Source: a virus. From it: a stretch of DNA of 64,000 bases. Where the stretch lies: positions 1-64,000 of the IMG/VR virus record IMGVR_UViG_3300042924_005664. One strand, 5' to 3'. The notes below the pieces were generated by a model that saw only the letters and a list, made by a program, of their open reading frames with translations, had not been told where the DNA came from and made no database searches. Below, in pieces: positions 39,988 to 47,529 of this stretch. A program made the position numbers and the translations under genes. Each line of letters begins with the position of its first letter. Within the stretch, counting starts at the first letter, position 1.

Positions 39988-40044
39988 TTTTTTTAGATTG
40001 CCTTGTCCTACCTATTCGACATAGGGTCTCCAACTGCTACACCC

Positions 40045-40605
40045 ATGCCAGTCTTAGAAAACCTCACACACGAACGATTCTGTTCCCTCATCGCCGAGAC
40101 GGGCGATACGGCGGCGGTTGCATACGGAAAGGTGAATCCTACCGCCAAGGCTCCCAAGGTCTACGCGAGCAGCCTGATGAAGCGGACAGATATCATTTCG
40201 CGCATCGCCGAGATCCGTACGGAGGTCGCCACCCGTAGCGTCGCCGTCATTGGACGAAAGCGTGAGATCCTACGTCTCATGATCGAGGGTGCGGTGCCCA
40301 CCAAGGTTGTCAACCGAGCCAACGGCGTGGAGGAGACCTACGACAAGCTAGCGGCCATAGCGCTGGACGCAAAACTCGCCGGGGAACTCTCGGACAACAT
40401 TAACCTCACGGCGAGCAGCGACCTGAAACTAAACTTCACGGTTCGCGACCGCGATAGCAAAACCCTAGATGGATCAGGCGTCATGGACGCCGTACTCATT
40501 CCCGACGCAAACGACGAACCGCTAGCGCTTCCCGAGCCAGAGCCCGACGTCGAATTTGCCCACCTCGTAGATGACGACCAAACCTCCCCAGACACCAGCG
40601 CGTAA
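40045..40605 (+). CDS. terS: Terminase small subunit-like protein
   Basis: 186 residues from ATG at 40045. The N-terminal half has a helix-turn-helix-like segment (FCSLIAETGDTAAVAYGKV, then YASSLMKRTDIISRIAEIR), typical of small terminases that recognise the packaging site; the C-terminus is acidic and disordered. It overlaps the large terminase by 35 nt, the usual order. Called from position and fold-like pattern. Confidence 0.7.
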   Translation: MPVLENLTHERFCSLIAETGDTAAVAYGKVNPTAKAPKVYASSLMKRTDIISRIAEIRTEVATRSVAVIGRKREILRLMIEGAVPTKVVNRANGVEETYDKLAAIALDAKLAGELSDNINLTASSDLKLNFTVRDRDSKTLDGSGVMDAVLIPDANDEPLALPEPEPDVEFAHLVDDDQTSPDTSA

Positions 40606-42457
40606 CGTAAGCCACGCCCTGAAGCTCGCTGAGGAGATCCGCAAGCAGGTCGATAGGGACGAGGAGAGGGGCATTCTTTACGGCGCTAGCCACATCCTGC
40701 GACACGCTACGGCCAACGCCAACAACGTCGTTCTCGACGTCCCCAAGGCCAAGGCGATTGTACTGCAATTTGTACAACACCTGCTCGATAAGAATCAGTT
40801 CGAGGCTGCGGCTACGATCCTATGGGGGTCTGAGGTGTACGACTGGAGACCAGAGTCGGCACGAGACACATGGCGCTGCCTGTTCAAGTACGACAAGCTA
40901 CTCATTCAGGGTGCGGGAGCCATGGGCAAGTCGTTCAACGGAGCCGCGTGGTTCTACCTCGATTGGCTGAGGGATCCCTTTTATACCTGTATCAAGGTCA
41001 TCAGTCTTACCCGCGAGCACGCGGAGCGAAACATCTACGCGCACATCAAAAATTTTCACAGGTCGGCGCTAGTCAAGCCCGAGTTCCCGAAGGGCGAGGC
41101 GCTGGTCACATCGATTCAGGCCAACGAGGATTCCAAGCAGGGCATTCACCTAGTCGCAATTCCTCGCGGAGACAGCGGAGCGGGAACGCTGCGCGGGTTC
41201 CACCCAGCACCGCGATTCGGAAAGGCGCACCCAAAGTACGGGCGGCTGTCTCGGATCAGGGTTGTCTTGGATGAGGCGGAGGAGATCCCGGGCGGCGTCT
41301 GGGAAGGCGTAAACAACATCGCCTCCTCCATGGACGACGAGCACTTCGCTGGGCATATCAAAATTCTCGGTGCGTCAAACCCCAAGGATCGCACCAGCGA
41401 CTTCGGCGCACGCTGCGAGCCCAAGAACGGGTGGGCTAGCGTTGACTGCGAGGACGACTTCGAGTGGACAAGTCGCGACGGCTTCAGGGTACTTCGCGTC
41501 GATGCATCAAAGTGCGAGAACGTCATCGAGAAGAAGATCGTCTACGCGGGATTGCAGACGTACGACGGCTACATGAACTACGCGAATCGTGGTCACACGG
41601 CGGAATACTTCACGATGGCACGTGGCTGGTTCCCCGAGGAGGGCATAGCCATGGCCGTCATGACCCCATCGATGCTCGACAATGCCCTAGGAACCGTCCG
41701 ATTCATCGGCCCAGTAGTTCCCCTCGCAGCGTTCGATCTAGCGCTTGAGGGCAACGATAGCGTCGTCTGCAGCTACGGACGCTTCGGGCTATCCGATGGC
41801 TATACGCCGCAGTCTGGGAAGTTTGTCCCCTACGAGAGTCCTAGAACCGTCCTGCAGCTCGATTCTCAAATCACCTTCCCCAAACGCGCCACGCTCGAAC
41901 AGACGACCGCGATCATCAAGTTCTGCCAGCAGATGAAGATCAGTCCCAACTGGCTGTGCGTCGATAGAACTGGCAATGGGTCGGGAATTCACGACGGGCT
42001 CTGCACGCTCTTCGGGGAGGAGGTGATGGGCGTGAACTACTCGTGGGCGGCTACTGACTCGCGCATCCTTGGAGATGACTCGCAGCTAGCGAACGAGCTG
42101 TATAGCGGAGTCGTCACCGAGCTGCTCTTCGGACTCGCGAAGTACATCGAGTTCGGGTATCTGAAGATTTCGCCCGGGTTCCGAACCGAGGATCTCATTC
42201 GTCAGGCCACGGGGAGGAGGTACAAGCAGAAGGGCAAGGGACTCGTGCGCGTGGAGGCCAAGGCGGAGTACGTCAAGCGCACGCGCAGCAAGTCACCAGA
42301 CGCGCTCGACTCCCTCTCACTACTCGTGTACCTCATGCGTCAGCGCTCGGGCGTCGCAGCCGAGATGGTAACCGACAAACCCAAGGAAAAAAGAATTAGG
42401 GAGCGACGACTCGAAAGTTTGGTAGATGCCATGTCTTATGTTGACATGTCGGAATAA
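40571..42457 (+). CDS. terL: Terminase large subunit
   Basis: 628 residues. ATPase: Walker A LIQGAGAMGKSFNGAAW (about residues 112-128) and Walker B RVVLDEAEEIP (about residues 229-239). Nuclease: Asp residues in PLAAFDLALEGND, NWLCVDRTGNG and KSPDALDSLSLL. It packages DNA into the prohead through the portal and cuts the concatemer. A terminator and two tRNAs follow. Confidence 0.9.
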   Translation: MTTKPPQTPARNVSHALKLAEEIRKQVDRDEERGILYGASHILRHATANANNVVLDVPKAKAIVLQFVQHLLDKNQFEAAATILWGSEVYDWRPESARDTWRCLFKYDKLLIQGAGAMGKSFNGAAWFYLDWLRDPFYTCIKVISLTREHAERNIYAHIKNFHRSALVKPEFPKGEALVTSIQANEDSKQGIHLVAIPRGDSGAGTLRGFHPAPRFGKAHPKYGRLSRIRVVLDEAEEIPGGVWEGVNNIASSMDDEHFAGHIKILGASNPKDRTSDFGARCEPKNGWASVDCEDDFEWTSRDGFRVLRVDASKCENVIEKKIVYAGLQTYDGYMNYANRGHTAEYFTMARGWFPEEGIAMAVMTPSMLDNALGTVRFIGPVVPLAAFDLALEGNDSVVCSYGRFGLSDGYTPQSGKFVPYESPRTVLQLDSQITFPKRATLEQTTAIIKFCQQMKISPNWLCVDRTGNGSGIHDGLCTLFGEEVMGVNYSWAATDSRILGDDSQLANELYSGVVTELLFGLAKYIEFGYLKISPGFRTEDLIRQATGRRYKQKGKGLVRVEAKAEYVKRTRSKSPDALDSLSLLVYLMRQRSGVAAEMVTDKPKEKRIRERRLESLVDAMSYVDMSE

Positions 42458-42481
42458 CAACAATACTTTTCAACGTAGTAA

Positions 42482-42531
42482 ACCGATTGGGCCTCTGCAC
42501 ATGCACGCTATCTCTCAGTCGGTCTTCTTTT
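42482..42531 (+). terminator. Hairpin with U-tract after terL
   Basis: ACCGATTG (42482-42489) pairs with CAGTCGGT (42516-42523) around a long loop containing TGCACATGCA, then CTTCTTTT. Probably ends the terminase transcript. Confidence 0.6.
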
Positions 42532-42596
42532 ATCACATATTCGCCCCATTCCCTCTCCATGATTTAAAAGTTGTGTGAAGGCCAAGGCGCGGCTTC

Positions 42597-42632
42597 CCGA
42601 CAAGCCACAATCCACTGACGAGTGGAAGTCGG
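42597..42632 (+). other. Nested hairpin upstream of the tRNAs
   Basis: CCGAC pairs with GTCGG, enclosing a perfect CCACT-GACG-AGTGG stem. It lies 10 nt before the first tRNA. It could be part of the tRNA precursor or a degenerate tRNA; I cannot fold it as a cloverleaf. Confidence 0.35.
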
Positions 42633-42641
42633 TAAATTTAT

Positions 42642-42715
42642 CGCGCGGTAGTGAAGAAGCCTCACGTTGCTTTCATACGGCAAAAACTCTGGTGCAATTC
42701 CAGACCGCGCCACCA
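42642..42715 (+). tRNA. tRNA with CAU anticodon (Met or Ile2), unusual
   Basis: A cloverleaf can be built by hand: acceptor CGCGCGG/CCGCGCC with a C1-C72 mismatch, D stem GTGA/TCAC with a 7-nt loop lacking the usual GG, anticodon stem TTGCT/GGCAA with loop TTCATAC (anticodon CAU), variable loop AAAC, T arm TCTGG-TGCAATT-CCAGA, and encoded ACCA. The unpaired 1-72 position recalls initiator tRNAs, but the three G-C pairs of an initiator anticodon stem are absent. The short D loop also raises the possibility of decay. Confidence 0.7.
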
Positions 42716-42730
42716 AATAAAATTCAATTT

Positions 42731-42804
42731 TACCCTTTGGTGTAACGGTAGCACAGATCGCTTTGACCGATCTAGTCATGGTTCAAATCCATGAGGGGTA
42801 GCCA
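42731..42804 (+). tRNA. tRNA-Gln (UUG)
   Basis: A complete cloverleaf: acceptor TACCCTT/AGGGGTA, D stem GTGT/GCAC with loop AACGGTA, anticodon stem GATCG/CGATC with loop CTTTGAC (anticodon UUG), variable TAGT, T arm CATGG-TTCAAAT-CCATG, discriminator G and encoded CCA. It reads CAA (and CAG by wobble). Confidence 0.93.
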
Positions 42805-42815
42805 AAAATTTCCAC

Positions 42816-42844
42816 TTGCCACGCAACACGCGTTGCATTACAAA
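42816..42844 (+). promoter_or_regulatory. Candidate leaderless-type promoter with palindromic spacer
   Basis: TTGCCA (42816-42821), 17-bp spacer, TACAAA (42839-42844). The ATG at 42853 begins 8 nt later. The spacer contains GCAAC-ACGC-GTTGC (42823-42836), an operator-like inverted repeat. Confidence 0.5.
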
Positions 42845-42852
42845 AGCGTCTT

Positions 42853-42993
42853 ATGGGACTATATTCTAACATCCACGCAAAGAAGAAGCGCATCAAGGCT
42901 GGCAGCGGAGAACGCATGAGGAAGGCGGGATCTGCAGGAGCCCCTACGGCAAAAGCATTCAAGCAGTCCGCCAAGACCGCAAAGAAGCGATAA
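42853..42993 (+). CDS. Small basic conserved phage protein (MGLYSNIHAKKKRI)
   Basis: 46 residues: MGLYSNIHAKKKRIKAGSGE, then KAGSAGAPTAKAFKQSA. This small Lys-rich protein is widespread in phages near portal or terminase genes; function unknown. Its stop overlaps the next ATG. Confidence 0.8.
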   Translation: MGLYSNIHAKKKRIKAGSGERMRKAGSAGAPTAKAFKQSAKTAKKR

Positions 42994-43658
42994 TGGAAAA
43001 ACAAGCGGGTGTATATGAGATTGAAATTGCTGGCTATAAATACTATGGCAGTAGCATCAATATCTACGCTCGCAAACGAAACCATATAGCAAAACTACGA
43101 TCTGGAAAACATCGCAATCAACGACTGCAAAGATGTTTTGATAAATATGGAGAAGATGCAATAGCATTCAAGACACTTGTCCTTTGCGATAAAGAATCTG
43201 TTCTCGATGAAGAGCAAAAATACTTGGACAAGAATATCGGTAAAGATAATTGTTTAAACTTTTGCAAAAGCGCATCTGCTCCAATGGCTGGAATTAAATT
43301 TTCAGATAACCATAAAAAGAAAATGTCAGACTCGCAGGTCAGAAATAAATACATTTTTTATTATGACTGCGGCAAAGTCGAATCGTTTGATAGCTTGAAA
43401 TTAGCTGGGAATAGATTCAATGTAAAAAGGGCGATTGTTTCAAAATGGTTTAAGAGAAAAGACCTTGGAAGAAAACACGGCATACTACGATCCAGTAGGA
43501 TTATAAAAGCTGAAAAAATTGGAGATGAAAATATTATCCTTCTACCTTGGCAATACAAACAAGAGCCGTGGATAGTAGCTGGAGCAACAAGCAAAAATAA
43601 TTACTACAAAGAAAAAAGAAATGAAATCAAAACCCACAACAGGCAAAGCGTCAGTTAA
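42993..43658 (+). CDS. GIY-YIG homing endonuclease-like protein
   Basis: 221 residues. GIY-YIG core at the N-terminus: GVYEIEIAGYKYYGSSINIYARKRNHIAKL fits the GIY(x)nYIG pattern with the catalytic Arg and Tyr; Glu lies in DEEQKYLDK. C-terminal NUMOD-type helices follow (GIKFSDNHKKKMSDS, GNRFNVKRAIVSKWF). The gene is clearly more A-rich than its neighbours, a sign of recent arrival. It overlaps the following gene by 38 nt. Probably a freestanding homing endonuclease inserted beside the terminase/portal genes. Confidence 0.85.
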   Translation: MEKQAGVYEIEIAGYKYYGSSINIYARKRNHIAKLRSGKHRNQRLQRCFDKYGEDAIAFKTLVLCDKESVLDEEQKYLDKNIGKDNCLNFCKSASAPMAGIKFSDNHKKKMSDSQVRNKYIFYYDCGKVESFDSLKLAGNRFNVKRAIVSKWFKRKDLGRKHGILRSSRIIKAEKIGDENIILLPWQYKQEPWIVAGATSKNNYYKEKRNEIKTHNRQSVS

Positions 43659-43866
43659 AATAGTAAAAAATCCAGAGACTGGAAGAACCAACAAGGTTTC
43701 TTACGGACAAAAAGGAGCGAATGTTGATCCGGGATCAAAACGTGCAGACGCGTACTGCGCTCGCTCCAACAAGATCAAGGGAGACTGGCGAGACGATCCA
43801 AACTCTCCCAACAACCTGAGTCGCCGCAAGTGGAAGTGCATCGGCGGAAGAAGCAAGCGCGGATAG
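43621..43866 (+). CDS. Conserved small phage protein
   Basis: 81 residues: GRTNKVSYGQKGANVDPGSK, RADAYCARSNKIKGDWRDD, NNLSRRKWKC. These blocks recur in a small phage protein family, usually near head genes, of unknown function. Its start overlaps the homing endonuclease, whose insertion may have used this junction. Confidence 0.8.
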   Translation: MKSKPTTGKASVKIVKNPETGRTNKVSYGQKGANVDPGSKRADAYCARSNKIKGDWRDDPNSPNNLSRRKWKCIGGRSKRG

Positions 43867-43879
43867 TTTTGATTGTTGT

Positions 43880-43908
43880 TTGACACCCCATGCATCCCTT
43901 GATTATTT
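43880..43908 (+). promoter_or_regulatory. Candidate promoter for a small RNA or attenuator
   Basis: TTGACA (43880-43885), 17-bp spacer starting CCCCATGCATCC, TTATTT (43903-43908; TATTTT at 18 bp also fits). No start codon follows at the distance seen for the other promoters; instead hairpins begin at about +1. Confidence 0.6.
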
Positions 43909-43914
43909 TAGTCG

Positions 43915-44002
43915 TCTAAACCCAGTACCGCGAAAGCCGTACAGGGGTTTAGGGGAAAAAACGCTCTCCTGCTTCCTATGAGGCAGGGGAGTTTCTTTTT
44001 TT
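43915..44002 (+). ncRNA. Candidate small RNA or attenuator with two hairpins
   Basis: Hairpin 1 (43916-43952): CTAAACCC/GGGTTTAG outer stem, GTAC/GTAC middle stem, and GC-GAAA-GC with a GNRA tetraloop. Hairpin 2 (43964-43991): CTCTCCTGC/GCAGGGGAG followed by TTTCTTTTTTT, an intrinsic terminator. It sits between a promoter at 43880 and another promoter at 44016, so it would be a stand-alone RNA of about 88 nt. Alternatively it is the decaying leader of the structural operon and controls read-through. Confidence 0.6.
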
Positions 44003-44015
44003 AAAAGATAAATGC

Positions 44016-44044
44016 TTGCGTCGTAGTACAATGTTGAGTAATTT
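44016..44044 (+). promoter_or_regulatory. Candidate promoter of the structural operon
   Basis: TTGCGT (44016-44021), 17-bp spacer CGTAGTACAATGTTGAG, TAATTT (44039-44044). ATG at 44053 lies 8 nt after the -10 box. It is directly downstream of the terminator of the candidate RNA, so it would restart transcription into the portal, scaffold and capsid genes. Confidence 0.6.
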
Positions 44045-44052
44045 TCGCGCAG

Positions 44053-44634
44053 ATGGCAAAACCCATTAACGGAATGATCCCGCCCAACGGGTGGCATTAC
44101 TTTCAAAGTGATGTCAAGCTGGTTGGAGATTCGCTCGATGATTTGTATAAAGTCGTCGAGAATTTTCGTGCCAACAACTCGTATCCAGCTGGAGACGTGA
44201 AGGGGGACGTGGATGGATACATCTGCGGAAACTATCCATCGTTCTGCCATGGCGTGGACGACGTCACGATCAACCTTGTAAGCAGACAAGCAGCGACACG
44301 CTCGGGAGAATTGCTGCAGGACGTTTCGACGTGGGCCAACAACATGCTCCGATCCAAGGAGCCCATCAAACTTGTTCAGGACGACGAAGCGGAGCGCCGT
44401 GCCAAGATCTGCAAAGCGTGCCCGCACAACGCTAGCTGGCGATCGGGATGCATTTCATGCATCGTCAGTGCTGACCGCATCAGTGCTTCAGTGCGTCAGG
44501 CGCGTGATACGGATACCTCCAAGAAGCTGGGCGGGTGCCACTTGCTCAGGCACGACAACAGGTCAGCTGTATTCTTTGAGAAAGAAAATCTTGCAACGAC
44601 TGGCGATTTGCCTACTAATTGCTGGCTAACGTAA
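44053..44634 (+). CDS. Cys-rich protein at the start of the head operon
   Basis: 193 residues. N-terminal PPNGWHYFQSDVKLVGDSLD, then KICKACPHNASWRSGCISC, a Cys cluster like that in the protein at 2524 (CKGCEFWD...CKKCGC). The central part resembles phage neck or head-associated zinc proteins. It directly precedes the portal gene. Role not known. Confidence 0.65.
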   Translation: MAKPINGMIPPNGWHYFQSDVKLVGDSLDDLYKVVENFRANNSYPAGDVKGDVDGYICGNYPSFCHGVDDVTINLVSRQAATRSGELLQDVSTWANNMLRSKEPIKLVQDDEAERRAKICKACPHNASWRSGCISCIVSADRISASVRQARDTDTSKKLGGCHLLRHDNRSAVFFEKENLATTGDLPTNCWLT

Positions 44635-44638
44635 GACT

Positions 44639-47023
44639 ATGGCATCTGACATCAAACCACTTCCTCCGCGCATTACCGACGTATTTGCAAACAAGTCGGC
44701 GCGTATCGACGACCAGTCGAAGCCCAGAATACTTGGTTTGGATGTGGTAAATGCTGACAACAGCACGTCCGATACGGTCAACCCCGAGACGCTACAAGTA
44801 CGTCGTACCTTTAGGGATTCACGTCAGGCGCACAGCGCTTACCGCAGGTTGAAGCAGCAGAATCTTGAGCGCAACCGCAAGAACCAGCTAATCCAAAAGA
44901 AGCTGAACCTCGAGCCACCCTACCAGAACAAGAAGTTGGAGAGCATGGGCCAGAGCTGGAGGAGCAATCGTCCTACTGGGTTCTTGTCCACCATGGTCAG
45001 TAGGATCCAGCCCCCTTTCCGAGAGGTCATCGAGACGGCTCCGACGCTCACCTACAGCAAGTACCCGCTTGAATCGGTTGACTCTGAAAACAAGACAAAG
45101 GTTTTCCGCGAAGAGATCACAAAGACGATCCGCGCATGGAAGGGACACGACGATATACTCGCTCAGACGACACACGAAAACACTTGCTTTGGATTTTGCG
45201 GTTGGGTATGGGATGACTTGCGCGATTGGAAACCTGAATTCCTAAGACAGGACTACACGTTTTTCTCGATCGAAACACCACAAGTAACTGATGCAACACC
45301 TATTTGGGCTCGTAAACGTCGCTATCAAATCTCCGAACTGCTTCCAGTGCTTGAGAAGCCTGAAATATCCGCGCTGGCGGGATGGCATATCAACAACCTC
45401 GTCACGTCTATCAACAATGCGATTCCTGCTGGACGAACTTTGGACTCAAACGACGACGCTCGTCGATACGAAGATTGGATCCGCGAAGGATCTTACGGCG
45501 CGGCTTACGAGAACGACGCGAAGTATGTTGAACTAGGCGAGATCTTCGTCAAGGAGCCTCACGGCAAAATCTCCAGATACTTGTTTGACGACAAGAGCGG
45601 AGAGGAAATCTGTACGCAGGTCGATCGCTACAACAGCATGTCCGAGTGCTTGGCACTCTTCTCCGTTGAGATTGGAAGTGGAAACCTCATGTCTAGCCGA
45701 GGAGCTGGACGCGATCTTTACAACACGCACGTGGCGATTGAGAAGGCGCGTAACCTTGTCATCGATAACGTCTATCTCAAGGGTCTTCTTCTCCTGAAAA
45801 AGGGGCCGAATGCACGTCCCGATACCGCGCCACTTTCTGTAGCACATCCTGTTGCGTATGTTTCCGATGGATATGAAGTTATCCCGCAGCAGATTCCTGC
45901 CGATGTGGATGACTTCTTGAGGCTTGACCAGTTTGTCAGCGGACTGGCTGAGATTCAAGTTGGGACGTTCCTCCCCGGAGCGGCTACCGAGTCTGGAGGT
46001 GGAAGAAAAACCGCGTCCGAGGTCAACCGAGTCGCCGCCATCGAGAACCAACTTCGTCAGGGAATTCTCATGCGCTGGTCTCGCCAGTACTCCAAGGGCA
46101 TCGAGCGCATGCAGCGTGGAATCTGCCACCCTGAACACGTAAAGGCCGCTGCAGATCTCTATGGAATGCTGCAGCAGGTGCGTATGGTAGACCCTTCGGC
46201 AATCTGGGCTCGCAAAGAGATTGTAGACGCCTTCAAGCGCTCAGAAATTGAGATGCCGAGATTCCTAGTTCCTTTTGAGATCGATCAGCATCTGGATGAA
46301 GACGCCGTAGCGTGTTGCTTGGCGATGATGGATAGGAATCTCCCCCCATCCGACATCCTGCTTATGGCTTATAGTTCAGCGTCCGAGCTGCTTGTTGACG
46401 ACACACTTCAGATCAATCAGATGATCGACTTGGTGGTTCAGCGCTACATCGGAAACCAGAACATCAATCAGGACGAGCTCATGAAACTCGACCTCGCTTC
46501 CAAGGTTGGAGCTGCAAAGGCGAATGCGCTTGTGCTTCCGAAGGATCACGTCGAAGCGGTCGGCATCGAGGCAACTCGCCAGCAGGTAATCGAGCTTCAG
46601 TCCATCATGTCTGGTCAGGACATTGGAGTGTCTCCTCGTGACAATGACATCGTGCATCTTGAGACAATGACGCAGAGACTCATGCCGCTCATTGAGCAGG
46701 CTCCCGCTGGATCACTTTCACCTGAGATCATGGGGCCGCTGCAGGCCGCTGTTCAGCACTACGCGAACCACATCAAGCAGGCCGACGCCAAGGGCGTGCA
46801 TGGTCAGATTACTGGGCCATTCAAGAAGGCGCTCAACGCTGCTGTCAATCATCTCAGCGCAGGCGCTATCAAGAACGTCCCTACGGACGTGGGGCCAGCC
46901 GCTGCGATGCCCGCTATGGGTCGCTCGCGTGGGCCAGCTCCCCTTGAAATTGGAACAGAAGCATCTCAGGCTGGAATCGTTGAAAGCATAGCGACACCTC
47001 CAAAGCCACCAACTGCGGCATAA
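44639..47023 (+). CDS. Portal protein
   Basis: 794 residues. Size, position between terminase and scaffold, and blocks such as LPGAATESGGGRKTASEV, NQLRQGILMRWSRQ and a long helical C-terminus fit a podovirus-type portal (head-tail connector). It forms the dodecameric channel for DNA packaging. ATG at 44639 follows the preceding stop by 4 nt. Confidence 0.82.
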   Translation: MASDIKPLPPRITDVFANKSARIDDQSKPRILGLDVVNADNSTSDTVNPETLQVRRTFRDSRQAHSAYRRLKQQNLERNRKNQLIQKKLNLEPPYQNKKLESMGQSWRSNRPTGFLSTMVSRIQPPFREVIETAPTLTYSKYPLESVDSENKTKVFREEITKTIRAWKGHDDILAQTTHENTCFGFCGWVWDDLRDWKPEFLRQDYTFFSIETPQVTDATPIWARKRRYQISELLPVLEKPEISALAGWHINNLVTSINNAIPAGRTLDSNDDARRYEDWIREGSYGAAYENDAKYVELGEIFVKEPHGKISRYLFDDKSGEEICTQVDRYNSMSECLALFSVEIGSGNLMSSRGAGRDLYNTHVAIEKARNLVIDNVYLKGLLLLKKGPNARPDTAPLSVAHPVAYVSDGYEVIPQQIPADVDDFLRLDQFVSGLAEIQVGTFLPGAATESGGGRKTASEVNRVAAIENQLRQGILMRWSRQYSKGIERMQRGICHPEHVKAAADLYGMLQQVRMVDPSAIWARKEIVDAFKRSEIEMPRFLVPFEIDQHLDEDAVACCLAMMDRNLPPSDILLMAYSSASELLVDDTLQINQMIDLVVQRYIGNQNINQDELMKLDLASKVGAAKANALVLPKDHVEAVGIEATRQQVIELQSIMSGQDIGVSPRDNDIVHLETMTQRLMPLIEQAPAGSLSPEIMGPLQAAVQHYANHIKQADAKGVHGQITGPFKKALNAAVNHLSAGAIKNVPTDVGPAAAMPAMGRSRGPAPLEIGTEASQAGIVESIATPPKPPTAA

Positions 47024-47043
47024 CAACTAACCAAACTACGACC

Positions 47044-47277
47044 ATGGGCGGCGCAAATCCAACAGCAACAGAAAATTACAGAAAGTTTCAAAATCAACTT
47101 CCAGCTCAAAAAGTTGGGTATGGAGTTGGTGGTGAGATGTTGGCAAAACCAGCTTCTACTCCCGAAGCAAAAGCATCCGAAACTCCAAACTTTTTTGGAC
47201 GCGATGCTAGCAAGCCCCTGAGCGCCGACGAACAAGTTGAGATGGAACTTCGCAAGAGTGAGCTCGGTAAAAAATAA
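47044..47277 (+). CDS. Small head-operon protein
   Basis: 77 residues: MGGANPTATENYRKFQ start, disordered Pro/Ala middle, acidic-basic end. It lies between portal and scaffold. Not recognised; possibly a minor capsid or assembly protein. Confidence 0.6.
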   Translation: MGGANPTATENYRKFQNQLPAQKVGYGVGGEMLAKPASTPEAKASETPNFFGRDASKPLSADEQVEMELRKSELGKK

Positions 47278-47280
47278 TTT

Positions 47281-47526
47281 ATGTGGACACAAACAGACGC
47301 GGTTAATCTTAAAGAATATCTTGGTCACTCTAGGGCCAATCTGATTCATCACTTGAAGGAAATTGTACCCGCTTTTTCCGTTGAGATTGATTCCAAGGTA
47401 GAGGGCATTGCCCTTCGTGGAGCCTACAAAGAAGGGTTCCTCCTAGCCATTCAGCGCATCGAAGAGATGTCTGTACCCACAAGCAAACAGGACGACGCTG
47501 CAACCAGCTCGTTCGTATCCATGTAA
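47281..47526 (+). CDS. Small helical head-operon protein
   Basis: 81 residues, largely helical (NLIHHLKEIVPAFSVEID, GAYKEGFLLAIQRIEEM). Between portal and scaffold; its helical pattern would suit an assembly cofactor. Not recognised. Confidence 0.6.
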   Translation: MWTQTDAVNLKEYLGHSRANLIHHLKEIVPAFSVEIDSKVEGIALRGAYKEGFLLAIQRIEEMSVPTSKQDDAATSSFVSM

Positions 47527-47529
47527 TTT

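Larger units (their letters stand above)
38907..40044 (+). other. 1.1-kb non-coding, repeat-rich region before terminase
   Basis: No convincing gene is present. The region has an inverted repeat flanking a CGG tract and an AT-rich stretch, several copies of AGTGGAG-type motifs in both orientations (near 39000, 39080, 39190, 39246 and 39270), a long G-run zone, a 12-bp palindrome and a terminator. It is the longest gene-free stretch in the window and lies directly before the small terminase gene. Candidate origin of replication, packaging site, or both. Confidence 0.7.

Noticed and set aside
42564-42779. 71-residue minus-strand frame
   Set aside because: Runs through both tRNA genes; antisense artefact.
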